Positions 50,550 through 59,376 of a stretch of DNA of 64,000 nt are shown in pieces. Source of the DNA: Aeromicrobium sp. Root472D3. GTDB taxonomy: Bacteria > Actinomycetota > Actinomycetes > Propionibacteriales > Nocardioidaceae. A program made the translations under genes and the position numbers. Under the pieces are notes generated by a model. That model did not search any database, was not told the DNA's origin, and worked only from the letters and a program-made list of their open reading frames with translations. The stretch spans positions 724,676 through 788,675 of the forward strand of contig NZ_LMET01000001.1 in assembly GCF_001426485.1 (NCBI RefSeq), in the 5' to 3' direction. Position 1 is the first letter of the stretch. Each line of letters begins with the position of its first letter.

Positions 50550-52046
50550 GTGACGGACCACGACGGCCGGGAGGCCGCGACGCTCGGCGACGCCGCTGCG
50601 GCGGGCCTCGTCTTCGGCTCCTCGGCGGCGGTGCTGGTCGTCGAGCTCGTCGCGCTGCGCCTGCTCGCGCCCTACCTGGGCCTGACGCTCGAGACCAACA
50701 CCCTGGTCATCGGCATCGCGCTGACGGCCATCGCGATCGGGTCGTGGGTCGGCGGCCGGGCCGCCGACACCGTGCCGCCGCGGCGCACGCTCGGGCCCCT
50801 GCTGGCGATCTCGGGAGTCGTCGTCGCGGCGACGCCGTCGACCGTGCGGGCCGCCGGGGCGAGCGGCTCGGACGACCTGGTGCTGCTGGTCGCGGCGGCG
50901 GCGATCCTCGTGCCCGGCATGCTGCTCTCGGCCGTCACGCCCATGGTCACGAAGCTGCGCCTGACCGATCTCGACCGCACCGGCGCCGTGGTCGGGCGGC
51001 TGTCGGGCATCGGCACGGCCGGTGCGATCTTCGGCACCGTCGTCACGGGGTTCGTGCTGGTCTCGACGGTCCCCGTGACGGGGATCCTCGTGGGCCTCGG
51101 CGCGGCACTCGTCGTGTCGGCCGTCGCGGTCGAGGTGCTCGTGCGGGGCTGGAGGTTCGGCATCGGTCCGGCGGCGCTCGTCGTCGTCGGGGGCCTGGCG
51201 ACCGCCGTCGTGCCCGACGCGTGCGACGTCGAGACGACGTACCACTGCGCCTCGGTCGTGGCCGATCCCGAGCGCGACGGGGGGCGCACGCTCGTGCTCG
51301 ACGGCCTGCGTCACTCGTACGTCGACGTCGACGACCCCACGCACCTCGAGTTCGAGTACGTGCGGACGATCGCGGCGGCCGTCGACACCGTGCACCCGGA
51401 CGACCGGCCGGTCGACGCCTACCACCTCGGCGGGGGCGGCCTCACGATCCCGCGGTGGCTCGCGGCCACCCGTCCGGGGAGTCGCAGCGTCGTCTCCGAG
51501 ATCGATCCCGGTGTCGTGCAGGTCGACCGTGACCGGCTCGGCCTCGAGACCGGCCCCGACCTGCAGGTGCGGGTCGAGGACGGGCGGCTGGGCCTCGGCC
51601 GGCTCGACGCCGCCAGCCGCGACCTCGTGGTCGGCGACGCCTTCGGCGGCATCAGCCCGCCGTGGCACCTGACGACGTCCGAGGCCATCGCCGAGGTGCG
51701 GCGCGTGCTGACCGACGACGGCACCTACGTCGCCAACGTCATCGACTACGGCCCGCTCGACTTCGCGCGGGCGGAGGCCCGGACGATCGCCGGGGTCTTC
51801 GAGCACGTCGCGGTGGCGGGCGACCCCGACGCCTTCCGGTTCGAGGGCGGCGGCAACCTCGTCATCGTGGCGTCCGACGTCCCGATCGACGCCGCCGGGC
51901 TGACGTCGCGCCTGTCCGAGCGCGACGTCCCGTGGCGCGTCGTGACCGGGACCGAGCTGCGCACGTGGATCGGCGACGCGCGGGCGCTGACCGACGACCG
52001 GGCCCCGACCGACCAGCTGCTGACGCCGTACGCCGTCGCGTCCTGA
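50550..52046 (+). CDS. fused membrane / spermidine-synthase-like protein
   Basis: A 498-aa protein. The N-terminal half has about six to seven transmembrane helices starting SSAAVLVVELVALRLLAPYLGLT, typical of SpeE-like membrane fusions. The C-terminal half is a Rossmann aminopropyltransferase-like domain: YHLGGGGLTIPRWL, SEIDPGVVQ (cofactor Glu/Asp) and DLVVGDAFGG. Several polyamine-binding residues are not obvious, so true spermidine synthesis is uncertain. GTG 50550 comes 17 nt after the hydrolase stop. Confidence 0.82.
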   Translation: MTDHDGREAATLGDAAAAGLVFGSSAAVLVVELVALRLLAPYLGLTLETNTLVIGIALTAIAIGSWVGGRAADTVPPRRTLGPLLAISGVVVAATPSTVRAAGASGSDDLVLLVAAAAILVPGMLLSAVTPMVTKLRLTDLDRTGAVVGRLSGIGTAGAIFGTVVTGFVLVSTVPVTGILVGLGAALVVSAVAVEVLVRGWRFGIGPAALVVVGGLATAVVPDACDVETTYHCASVVADPERDGGRTLVLDGLRHSYVDVDDPTHLEFEYVRTIAAAVDTVHPDDRPVDAYHLGGGGLTIPRWLAATRPGSRSVVSEIDPGVVQVDRDRLGLETGPDLQVRVEDGRLGLGRLDAASRDLVVGDAFGGISPPWHLTTSEAIAEVRRVLTDDGTYVANVIDYGPLDFARAEARTIAGVFEHVAVAGDPDAFRFEGGGNLVIVASDVPIDAAGLTSRLSERDVPWRVVTGTELRTWIGDARALTDDRAPTDQLLTPYAVAS

Positions 52047-52088
52047 CCGCCGGGACGCCGTCGCCGCCGCGATGTCGCGGGCGGTGGC

Positions 52089-52094
52089 TAGTCT
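52089..52094 (+). promoter_or_regulatory. -10 box for leaderless dnaX
   Basis: TAGTCT ends 6 nt before GTG 52101; no Shine-Dalgarno. Confidence 0.5.
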
Positions 52095-52100
52095 CTACGT

Positions 52101-54089
52101 GTGGATGCCCCCCTCGCGCTGTACCGCCGCTACCGGCCCGAGACGTTCGCCGAGGTGATCGGCCAGGAGCACGTCACCGACCCCCTGCGCCACGCCCTGG
52201 CGGCCAACAAGGTCAATCACGCCTACCTGTTCTCCGGTCCGCGCGGCTGCGGCAAGACCACCAGCGCCCGCATCCTCGCCCGGGCGCTCAACTGCGAGAA
52301 GGCGCCGATCTCCGATCCGTGCGGGCAGTGCCAGAGCTGCCGCGACCTCGCGCGCGGCGGGCCCGGCAGCATCGACGTCATCGAGATCGACGCGGCGAGC
52401 CATGGTGGCGTCGACGACGCCCGCGACCTGCGCGAGCGGGCGTTCTTCGCCCCCGTCAGCAGCCGCTACAAGGTCTACATCATCGACGAGGCCCACATGG
52501 TCTCGCCGCAGGGCTTCAACGCGCTGCTCAAGCTCGTCGAGGAGCCGCCGCCGCACCTGAAGTTCATCTTCGCCACGACCGAGCCCGACAAGGTCATCGG
52601 CACGATCCGCTCGCGCACGCACCACTACCCGTTCCGGCTCGTCCCGCCGAAGGCGCTGGGCGACTACCTGCTGCAGCTGTGCGCCGCCGAGGGCGTCGCG
52701 CTGGCACCGACCGCGCTGCCGCTCGTCGTGCGTGCCGGCCAGGGATCGGTGCGCGACACGCTCAGCGTCCTCGACCAGCTGCTCGGCGGCGCCGGGCCCG
52801 ACGGCGTCACCTACGACCTCGCGGTGCAGCTGCTCGGCTACACGCCCGACTCGCTGCTCGACGAGGCCATCGACGCCTTCGCGGCGAGCGACGGGTCGAC
52901 GGTGTTCGGCGTCGTCGACAAGGTCATCGAGTCGGGCCAGGACCCGCGCCGCTTCGCCGAGGACCTCCTGCAGCGCCTGCGCGACCTCGTCATCGTCGCG
53001 GCGGTGCCCGACGCGCTCGACAAGGGCCTGCTCGACGTGCCGGGCGACCGTGCCGAGCGGCTCGTGACGCAGTCGAACGGCTTCGGCCCGTCCGAGCTGA
53101 CCCGCGCCGCCGACATCGTCAACGCCGCGCTGATGGAGTTCCGCGGCGCGACGGCGCCTCGGCTGCTGCTCGAGCTGATGTGCGCGCGCATCCTGGTGCC
53201 GGGCGCCGACAACTCCACGCAGGGCTTCCAGGCCCGGCTCGACCGGATCGAGCGGCGGCTCGGGGTGGACGGCGGCGCGCCCGCACCGGCGGCCGTCGCG
53301 GCCCCCGCCCCCACCCCCGCCCCGAGCGCGGCACCCGCGCCTGTCGCGGCACCGACCCCGGCGCCCGCCGCCGTCGAGGCCCCCGCCGAGCCGGCCGCGC
53401 CCGCCGAACCCACCCCGGCCGCGGCGGCACCGGCCGCCGAGCCCCCGGCCGTCGAGCCCACCCCGGCGCCCGAGCGGGCCGAGCCCGCCCCGGTCGAGCC
53501 GACGCCCGTCGCCGAGTCGGCCGCGGAGCCGGCCCCGGCGCCGGCCGCGGCGCCGGGCCAGCTGACGATCTCCGACGTCCGGCGCCTGTGGCCCGAGATC
53601 CTCGACAAGATCCGCGACATGCGCCGCTTCGCGTGGATCATGCTGAGCCAGAACGCCCAGGTCATGGCGCTCGACGGCCAGGTCCTCACGATCGCGCTGG
53701 TCAACACCGGCGCCCGCGACTCCTTCCTCAGCAGCGGCTCGGACGACTACGTGCAGCGCGCGCTGCACGAGGTGCTGGGCGTGACGTGGCGCATCGAGGC
53801 GATCGTCGACCCCGGGGCACGACCCGGTGTCCCCGACGACCACGACGACGACCACGGCCGGCCGGCCGCCCCCGCCCCGTCGGCGCCGACCCGCAGCGGC
53901 CCGCCCGTCGCGGTGCCCGACTCGGTGCGTGCGGCGATGAGCGAGCAGCACTCGCCGGCGACCCGCGAGGACCCCGACGCGTCCGCCGACCGCGACGACC
54001 CCGTCGTCCAGGTCGAGGAGCTCGACCCCGAGGCGCTGCTCAGTCGCGAGCTGGGCGCGAAGGTCATTGACGAGACGCGCACCGACTGA
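52101..54089 (+). CDS. dnaX: DNA polymerase III subunit gamma/tau
   Basis: Clamp-loader ATPase of 662 aa. Walker A GPRGCGKTT (near 46-54), a zinc cluster with Cys in NCEKAP, PCGQCQSC, Walker B VYIIDEAHMVS and the SRTHHYPFR arginine finger are all present, followed by the DnaX lid and collar (to about 390). A Pro/Ala/Glu linker covers about 393-488, and a C-terminal tau-like region (SDVRRLWPEILDKIRDMRRFAWIML) contacts the polymerase. GTG 52101 appears leaderless. Its end overlaps the next gene by 23 bp. Confidence 0.97.
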   Translation: MDAPLALYRRYRPETFAEVIGQEHVTDPLRHALAANKVNHAYLFSGPRGCGKTTSARILARALNCEKAPISDPCGQCQSCRDLARGGPGSIDVIEIDAASHGGVDDARDLRERAFFAPVSSRYKVYIIDEAHMVSPQGFNALLKLVEEPPPHLKFIFATTEPDKVIGTIRSRTHHYPFRLVPPKALGDYLLQLCAAEGVALAPTALPLVVRAGQGSVRDTLSVLDQLLGGAGPDGVTYDLAVQLLGYTPDSLLDEAIDAFAASDGSTVFGVVDKVIESGQDPRRFAEDLLQRLRDLVIVAAVPDALDKGLLDVPGDRAERLVTQSNGFGPSELTRAADIVNAALMEFRGATAPRLLLELMCARILVPGADNSTQGFQARLDRIERRLGVDGGAPAPAAVAAPAPTPAPSAAPAPVAAPTPAPAAVEAPAEPAAPAEPTPAAAAPAAEPPAVEPTPAPERAEPAPVEPTPVAESAAEPAPAPAAAPGQLTISDVRRLWPEILDKIRDMRRFAWIMLSQNAQVMALDGQVLTIALVNTGARDSFLSSGSDDYVQRALHEVLGVTWRIEAIVDPGARPGVPDDHDDDHGRPAAPAPSAPTRSGPPVAVPDSVRAAMSEQHSPATREDPDASADRDDPVVQVEELDPEALLSRELGAKVIDETRTD

Positions 54090-56751
54090 GATCGCGCGTC
54101 GCCGCCTCGACCTGCAGGCCGACCCGCTCGACGTGCTGCGCCGGTTCAGGGGGCGCGAGCGACTCGTCGCCCTGATGGGTGCGTGGCACCACGGCGAGGC
54201 GCTGATCGCCTTCGACCCCGTCGAGGTGCTGGAGGGCGACCCCTTCGACGGCATCGACGTCGACCCCGTGGCGGCCGGCGCGGGCTTCGGCGGCGGGTGG
54301 ATCGGCGCGTGGGGGTACCGGCTCGGGCGGCGGCTCGAGCAGATCGGCGACACCGCCCCTCGTCCGCAGCCCCAGCCCGAGCACCGCCTGGCGTTCTACG
54401 ACCACGTGCTGCGCCGGTGCGACGGCGCGTGGTGGCTCGAGTCCCTGACGTCCGACCCCGAGCGTGACGAGCGCATCGTGCGGGCGCTGGCCGGGCCCGA
54501 CCCGTCGCCCCGGCCGCACGTCGTCGGCTCCTTCGAGATGACGCCGACGCCCGCGGGGCACCGGGCGGCGGTCGGCCGCGTGCTCGCCCACGTCGCGGCC
54601 GGCGACATCTTCCAGGCCAATCTCTGCGCCCGGCTCGAGGCGCCGTTCTCGGGCGACCCCCTCGACGTCTTCTGCGCCGGGGTCGAGCGGCTGCGACCCG
54701 CGTACGCGGCCTTCGTCGACGCCCCCGACGGCGCCCTCGCGAGCTTCTCGCCCGAGCTGTTCCTGCGCCGCACGGGCGACGAGGTGCTGACGTCCCCGAT
54801 CAAGGGCACGGCGCCCCTCGGGTCGGATCCCGACGAGCTGGTGGCCTCGGCCAAGGACCGGGCCGAGAACATCATGATCGTCGACCTGATGCGCAACGAC
54901 CTCGGCCGCGTCAGCGTGCCGGGCTCGGTGCGGGTGCCGTCGGCCGTCCGGGCCGAGCGCCACGCGGTGTGGCACCTGGTCTCCGACGTCGTCGCCCACC
55001 TCGAGCCGGGGGTCCGCGACTCCGACCTCCTGCGGGCCACGTTCCCGCCGGGCTCGGTGACGGGGGCGCCCAAGGTGCGGGCGATGCAGGTCATCGACGA
55101 GCTCGAGGCGACGGGCCGCGAGGCGTACACCGGTGCGATCGGGCACGTCAGCCCCGGGGCGGGGCTCGAGCTCAACGTCGTGATCCGGACGTTCGAGTTC
55201 CCGGCCTCGCGCGACCTCGTGTGGCTGGGCGTGGGCGGGGGCGTCGTCGCCGACTCGACGCCCGCGGCCGAGTACGCCGAGTGCCTCGTCAAGGCGCGGC
55301 CCTTGGTCGAGGCGATCGGGGGAGTGCTCGACCTCGTCGCCGACGACACCGCCGACGATGCCGACGACGCCGGGCCCGCGCCGGCCGCGGACGTCGAGGC
55401 GCCCCGCACGGTCGCGGCCGACGAGCGACTCGGTGTGTACGACACGCTGCTCGTGCTCGACGGGAGGGTCGTCGACCCCGACGCCCACCTGGCCCGCCTC
55501 GACGCCAGCGTGCGCGCGGTCTACGGGCGTCCGGTCCGTGGCGGGCTCGACGAGGCGGTCGCCCGCCGGGCCGCGGCCCTGCGGGGCCCGCACCGGCTGC
55601 GGATCGACGCGGTGCCACAGGCCGCGGCGGGGTCGATCGACGTCGACGTCACGATGACGTCCCGCCCGCTCGACCCCGCGGGCGACTCGTGGACGCTCGA
55701 GCCGCGCGTGGTGGCCGACGGGCTGGGCCAGCACAAGTGGGCCGACCGGCGGGCCCTCGAGCACGACGGTCCGCCCGACCACGACCTGCTGCTCGTCGCC
55801 GCCGACGGCTCGGTGCTCGAGACGTCGCGGGCGAGCGTGTTCGTCGTCCACGACGACGCCGTCCTGACGCCGCCCGTCGACGGTCGCATCCTGCCGGGCA
55901 CGGCGCGCGAACGGGTCGTCGAGATCCTGCGCGAGGCGGGCGTGCCGGTGCTGCAGCGCCGGCTGACCCTCGCCGACGTGGCCTCGGCGACCGAGGTGTT
56001 CGTGACCAACGCGCTGCGCGGTGTCGTGCCCGTGACGTCGTGCGCCGACGTCGGTACGTGGCCCGCGGGCCGCACGACGTCGTGGCTGCGCGCCGAGCTG
56101 CGGGCCCGCTGGGGCGATGGCTCCGCGACCCGTCAGGCGCCGCGACGGGTCGCGGGCCCACCGCCCACGGGGGCGCGGGTGCTGTTCATCGACAACTACG
56201 ACTCGTTCGTCTACAACCTCGTGCAGTACGTCGGCGAGCTCGGTGGCGCCGCCGAGGTCGTCCGCAACGACGCCGTGTCGGTCGACGAGCTGGTCGCGGC
56301 GCGGGGGCGGGGGGACTTCACCCACCTGGTCGTCTCGCCGGGGCCGGGTGCGCCGTCCGAGGCGGGCATCAGCGTCGAGGCGATCCGCCGGCTCGGGCCG
56401 TCGACGCCGACGCTGGGGGTGTGCCTGGGCCACCAGGCGATCGCGGAGGTCTACGGCGCGACGGTCGTGCGGGCGCCCGAGGTCGTCCACGGCAAGCCCT
56501 CGCTCGTGCACCACGACGGGCTCGGCGTCTACGCGGGCCTGCCGTCGCCGCTGGTGTGCGCGCGGTACCACTCGCTCGTCGTCGACCCCGCGACCCTGCC
56601 CGACGAGCTGCTCGCGACGGCGCACACGGCCTCGGCCGTCGTCATGGGGCTGCGGCACCGCACCCACCCCGTCGAGGGCGTGCAGATGCACCCCGAGTCG
56701 ATTCTGACGCCCCGCGGCCACGACCTGCTCCAGACCTTCCTCTCGACCTGA
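54067..56751 (+). CDS. trifunctional p-aminobenzoate synthase: PabB-PabC-PabA fusion
   Basis: An 894-aa single chain with all three steps from chorismate to p-aminobenzoate for folate. Part 1 (about 1-425) is aminodeoxychorismate synthase component I: PIKGTAPLG (near 244), ENIMIVDLMRNDLG (near 268) and GSVTGAPKVRAM (near 332). Part 2 (about 445-695) is the PLP-dependent aminodeoxychorismate lyase, with Lys in GQHKWADR (near 557). Part 3 (about 703-894) is the glutamine amidotransferase: FIDNYDSFVYNLVQYVGE, Cys in GVCLGHQ (near 784), and HPESI (near 876). TTG 54067 is the start, inside dnaX; no other start gives the full N-terminus. The PabB N-terminal part is shorter than usual. Confidence 0.92.
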   Translation: MTRRAPTEIARRRLDLQADPLDVLRRFRGRERLVALMGAWHHGEALIAFDPVEVLEGDPFDGIDVDPVAAGAGFGGGWIGAWGYRLGRRLEQIGDTAPRPQPQPEHRLAFYDHVLRRCDGAWWLESLTSDPERDERIVRALAGPDPSPRPHVVGSFEMTPTPAGHRAAVGRVLAHVAAGDIFQANLCARLEAPFSGDPLDVFCAGVERLRPAYAAFVDAPDGALASFSPELFLRRTGDEVLTSPIKGTAPLGSDPDELVASAKDRAENIMIVDLMRNDLGRVSVPGSVRVPSAVRAERHAVWHLVSDVVAHLEPGVRDSDLLRATFPPGSVTGAPKVRAMQVIDELEATGREAYTGAIGHVSPGAGLELNVVIRTFEFPASRDLVWLGVGGGVVADSTPAAEYAECLVKARPLVEAIGGVLDLVADDTADDADDAGPAPAADVEAPRTVAADERLGVYDTLLVLDGRVVDPDAHLARLDASVRAVYGRPVRGGLDEAVARRAAALRGPHRLRIDAVPQAAAGSIDVDVTMTSRPLDPAGDSWTLEPRVVADGLGQHKWADRRALEHDGPPDHDLLLVAADGSVLETSRASVFVVHDDAVLTPPVDGRILPGTARERVVEILREAGVPVLQRRLTLADVASATEVFVTNALRGVVPVTSCADVGTWPAGRTTSWLRAELRARWGDGSATRQAPRRVAGPPPTGARVLFIDNYDSFVYNLVQYVGELGGAAEVVRNDAVSVDELVAARGRGDFTHLVVSPGPGAPSEAGISVEAIRRLGPSTPTLGVCLGHQAIAEVYGATVVRAPEVVHGKPSLVHHDGLGVYAGLPSPLVCARYHSLVVDPATLPDELLATAHTASAVVMGLRHRTHPVEGVQMHPESILTPRGHDLLQTFLST

Positions 56752-56762
56752 CCCCCTCTCGC

Positions 56763-56840
56763 CGAGTGGTGCGGGGTGGACGTTCTGGGACGGCGTGTCC
56801 GACCACGACGCACCGCTCGGCGCCGGGTTTCCAGCACTCG
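56763..56840. repeat. dispersed 78-bp hairpin repeat, copy B
   Basis: Same length as copy A at 15463, sharing CGAGTGGTGCGG, GGGACGGCGTGTC and CAGCACTCG. The long stem is degraded (about 15 of 19 pairs). It lies between the pab fusion gene and the TetR-controlled promoter. Confidence 0.7.
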
Positions 56841-56853
56841 ACGACGCGACCCC

Positions 56854-56883
56854 TAGACATAGCGAGTGAACACTCGCTATGTT
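56854..56883 (+). promoter_or_regulatory. promoter with a 24-bp perfect palindromic operator (TetR type)
   Basis: CATAGCGAGTG (56858-56868), AA, CACTCGCTATG (56871-56881) form a perfect palindrome. It sits between TAGACA (56854-56859, -35-like) and TATGTT (56878-56883, -10-like) with an 18-nt spacer. Binding there would block RNA polymerase. The operon downstream ends with a TetR gene, so autoregulation is likely. Confidence 0.75.
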
Positions 56884-56908
56884 GGGCTCCCGATGTGACG
56901 GAGGCCAC

Positions 56909-58711
56909 ATGTACGAGCTCGATCTCATCATCAGCGGCGGCACCTACTACGACGGCACGGGTGCGCCCGGCGTCGTGGCGGACGTCGGCGTGATGGACGG
57001 CCGCATCGCCGCCGTCAGCACCGACGGACGACTGCGGGCCGGCCCCGCCACCCGGGTCGTCGACGCGACGGGCCAGTGGGTCATGCCCGGCTTCGTCGAC
57101 GCGCACACCCACTACGACGCCGAGGTGCAGGTCGCACCGGGCCTCAACGAGTCCGTCCGCCACGGCGTCACGACGGTGCTCGTCGGCAACTGCTCGCTCT
57201 CGACGGTCTACTCGTCCCCGCTCGACATCGCCGACCTGTTCAGCCGCGTCGAGGCGCTGCCGCGCACGCACGTCCTCGGCGCCCTCGAGGACGCCAAGAC
57301 GTGGTCGACGCCGCAGGGCTGGGTCGACGCGCTCGAGCGCCTGCCGCTCGGCCCGCACGTCGCCTCGTTCCTCGGGCACTCCGACGTCCGGGCCAGCGTC
57401 ATGGGCATGGGCCGGTCGACCGACCCGGCGCAGAAGGCCTCGCGCAGCGAGCAGGCCGAGATCGAGCGCCGCCTCGAGGACGCCCTCGACGCCGGCTTCC
57501 TCGGCATCTCGACCATGACCAACCCGTGGGACAAGCTCGACGGCGACCGCTACCGCTCGCGCTCGCTGCCGTCGACGTACTCGAGCTGGAAGGAGTTCCG
57601 CGGTCTCAGCCGCGTGCTCCGCCGGCGCGACCGCGTGCTGCAGGGCGTCCCGAACCTGAACAAGAAGTACGACATCGCGTTCTACCTGACGACCGCGATG
57701 GGCCGCGTCCGCAAGCCGCTCAAGGTGTCGCTGCTCGCGGCCGCCGACACCAAGGCCGAGCCGTGGGTGCAGCGCATCTTCGCCCCGCTCGCGATGATCG
57801 CCAACAAGCTGGGCGGCGGACGCTTCACGTGGCAGCACCTGCCGACGACGTTCCGCGTGTGGGCCGACGGCATCGACCTGGTCGTGTTCGAGGAGTTCGG
57901 GTCGGGACGCGAGGCGCTGCACCTGCGCGAGGAGATGGGGCGCAACGAGCTGCTGAGCGACGAGGCGTACCGCCGCTGGTTCCGGCGCGACTTCGACCGC
58001 CGCTTCTCGCCGCGCGTGTGGCATCGCGACTTCGACGACGCCGAGGTCACCGAGTGCCCCGACGCCGAGCTGGTCGGCCTGATGATCGGGCAGGTCGCCC
58101 GCGACCGCGGCCTGCACCCCGTCGACTGCTACCTCGACCTCGTGGTCGAGCACGGCACGCGGCTGCGCTGGAAGACCAACATCGCCAACGCCCGTCCGAA
58201 GGTCCAGGACCGGCTGATCAACCGCTACGGCATCACGATCGGGTTCTCGGACGCCGGGGCCCACCTGCGCAACATGGCGTTCTACAACTTCGGCATCCGC
58301 CTGCTCAACCGCGTGAACCAGGCGCAGTCGACGCGGCGGCCGTTCATGTCGGTCGAGAAGGCGGTCTTCAAGCTGACCGGCGAGCTCGGCGACTTCTACG
58401 GCATCGACGCGGGACGCATCCGCGTCGGCGACCGGGCCGACGTCGTGGTCGTCGACCCGGCGGGGCTGAGCGACGAGGTCGACGGCTACCACGAGGCGCT
58501 GATGCCCGCGTTCGGCGACATGAGCCGGATGGTCAACCGCAACGACGACGCCGTGACGGCCACGATCGTCTCGGGCGAGGTGGTGTTCGAGCGCGGCGAG
58601 TTCGTCGAGGGGTACGGCACGACGCTCGGCACCGGACGCTTCCTGCGGGCGGGCGAGCCGCGGGGCACCGTCGCACCCGTGCGTCGCGCCGAAGCGGTGG
58701 TGGCACAGTAG
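56909..58711 (+). CDS. amidohydrolase, N-acyl-D-amino-acid deacylase-like
   Basis: A 600-aa metal-dependent hydrolase. The strand start LIISGGTYYDGTG, the metal motif DAHTHYDAEV (near 69-78), GVTTVLVGNCS, LGHSDVR (His) and GFSDAGAHLRNM (metal Asp) match D-aminoacylase/N-acyl-amidohydrolase proteins. It hydrolyses an unknown amide, possibly N-acyl-D-amino acids or a xenobiotic. ATG 56909 has GGAGG upstream; a frame start at 56879 lies inside the operator and is rejected. The TetR gene follows 5 nt after its stop. Confidence 0.87.
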   Translation: MYELDLIISGGTYYDGTGAPGVVADVGVMDGRIAAVSTDGRLRAGPATRVVDATGQWVMPGFVDAHTHYDAEVQVAPGLNESVRHGVTTVLVGNCSLSTVYSSPLDIADLFSRVEALPRTHVLGALEDAKTWSTPQGWVDALERLPLGPHVASFLGHSDVRASVMGMGRSTDPAQKASRSEQAEIERRLEDALDAGFLGISTMTNPWDKLDGDRYRSRSLPSTYSSWKEFRGLSRVLRRRDRVLQGVPNLNKKYDIAFYLTTAMGRVRKPLKVSLLAAADTKAEPWVQRIFAPLAMIANKLGGGRFTWQHLPTTFRVWADGIDLVVFEEFGSGREALHLREEMGRNELLSDEAYRRWFRRDFDRRFSPRVWHRDFDDAEVTECPDAELVGLMIGQVARDRGLHPVDCYLDLVVEHGTRLRWKTNIANARPKVQDRLINRYGITIGFSDAGAHLRNMAFYNFGIRLLNRVNQAQSTRRPFMSVEKAVFKLTGELGDFYGIDAGRIRVGDRADVVVVDPAGLSDEVDGYHEALMPAFGDMSRMVNRNDDAVTATIVSGEVVFERGEFVEGYGTTLGTGRFLRAGEPRGTVAPVRRAEAVVAQ

Positions 58712-58716
58712 GGGCC

Positions 58717-59316
58717 GTGACCGCGCCCGCCCGACGAACGCAGAGCGAGCGCCGGGAGGGCACCATGACGGCCGTCGTCGACGCGGCGGTCGAGGCGCTC
58801 GGCGACGTCGGCTACGCCCGCACCACGACGGCCGAGATCGCGCGACGTGCGGGGGTCTCGCAGGGTGGCCTGTTCCGGCACTTCGGCTCGCGCCTCGACG
58901 TCATCCTGGCCGCGGCCGACCGCGTGCGGGCCCGTCAGCTGGTCGACTTCGGCGAGGGCCTCGAGTCGCTGGACGACATCGATCTCGCCGAGGTGGTGCG
59001 CCGTCTGCGCCGCGCGACGCGTGCCCCGATCAACGCCGCCTGGTACGAGCTGGTCGTCGCGGCCCGCGCCGACGACGAGCTGCGGACGGTGCTCGAGCCG
59101 CTGGCCGAGCGGTACCACGGCGAGATCCTGGCCCTGGGGCGCGCGCTGCCGATCGCCGGCCGCATGACCCCCCTCGAGCTCGACACGATCGTGCTCGGCA
59201 TCGTCCACCTGCTCGACGGCGAGGCGCTGATGGCGTCGCTGCTGCCGCACCCCGAGCAGGAGGACGTCCGCGTCGACCAGCTCGTCCGCATCCTGCAGGG
59301 TCACCCCCTCTACTGA
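58717..59316 (+). CDS. TetR-family transcriptional regulator
   Basis: A 199-aa repressor. The helix-turn-helix is TTAEIARRAGVSQGGLFRHFGSR (about residues 36-58), followed by a ligand-binding helical domain. GTG 58717 lies 5 nt after the amidohydrolase stop, so the two are one operon. It is the obvious candidate to bind the palindrome at 56858-56881 and to be released by the amidohydrolase substrate or product. ATG 16 codons later is an alternative start. Confidence 0.88.
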   Translation: MTAPARRTQSERREGTMTAVVDAAVEALGDVGYARTTTAEIARRAGVSQGGLFRHFGSRLDVILAAADRVRARQLVDFGEGLESLDDIDLAEVVRRLRRATRAPINAAWYELVVAARADDELRTVLEPLAERYHGEILALGRALPIAGRMTPLELDTIVLGIVHLLDGEALMASLLPHPEQEDVRVDQLVRILQGHPLY

Positions 59317-59364
59317 GCGACCGCCGCAGGCGAGTCGGGGCGCCGGTGCTGGGACCGACGGCAT

Positions 59365-59370
59365 AGGTTG
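59365..59370 (+). promoter_or_regulatory. -10 box for leaderless recR
   Basis: TAGGTT ends 6 nt before GTG 59377; no Shine-Dalgarno. Confidence 0.5.
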
Positions 59371-59376
59371 ATCCCT

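Noticed and set aside
56879..56908. ATG 56879 as start of the amidohydrolase
   Set aside because: It lies within the operator and -10 box; ATG 56909 has GGAGG and the family N-terminus.
54064..56943. 959-codon minus-strand open frame over the pab fusion
   Set aside because: Complement of a gene with clear catalytic motifs; composition is shadow-like.
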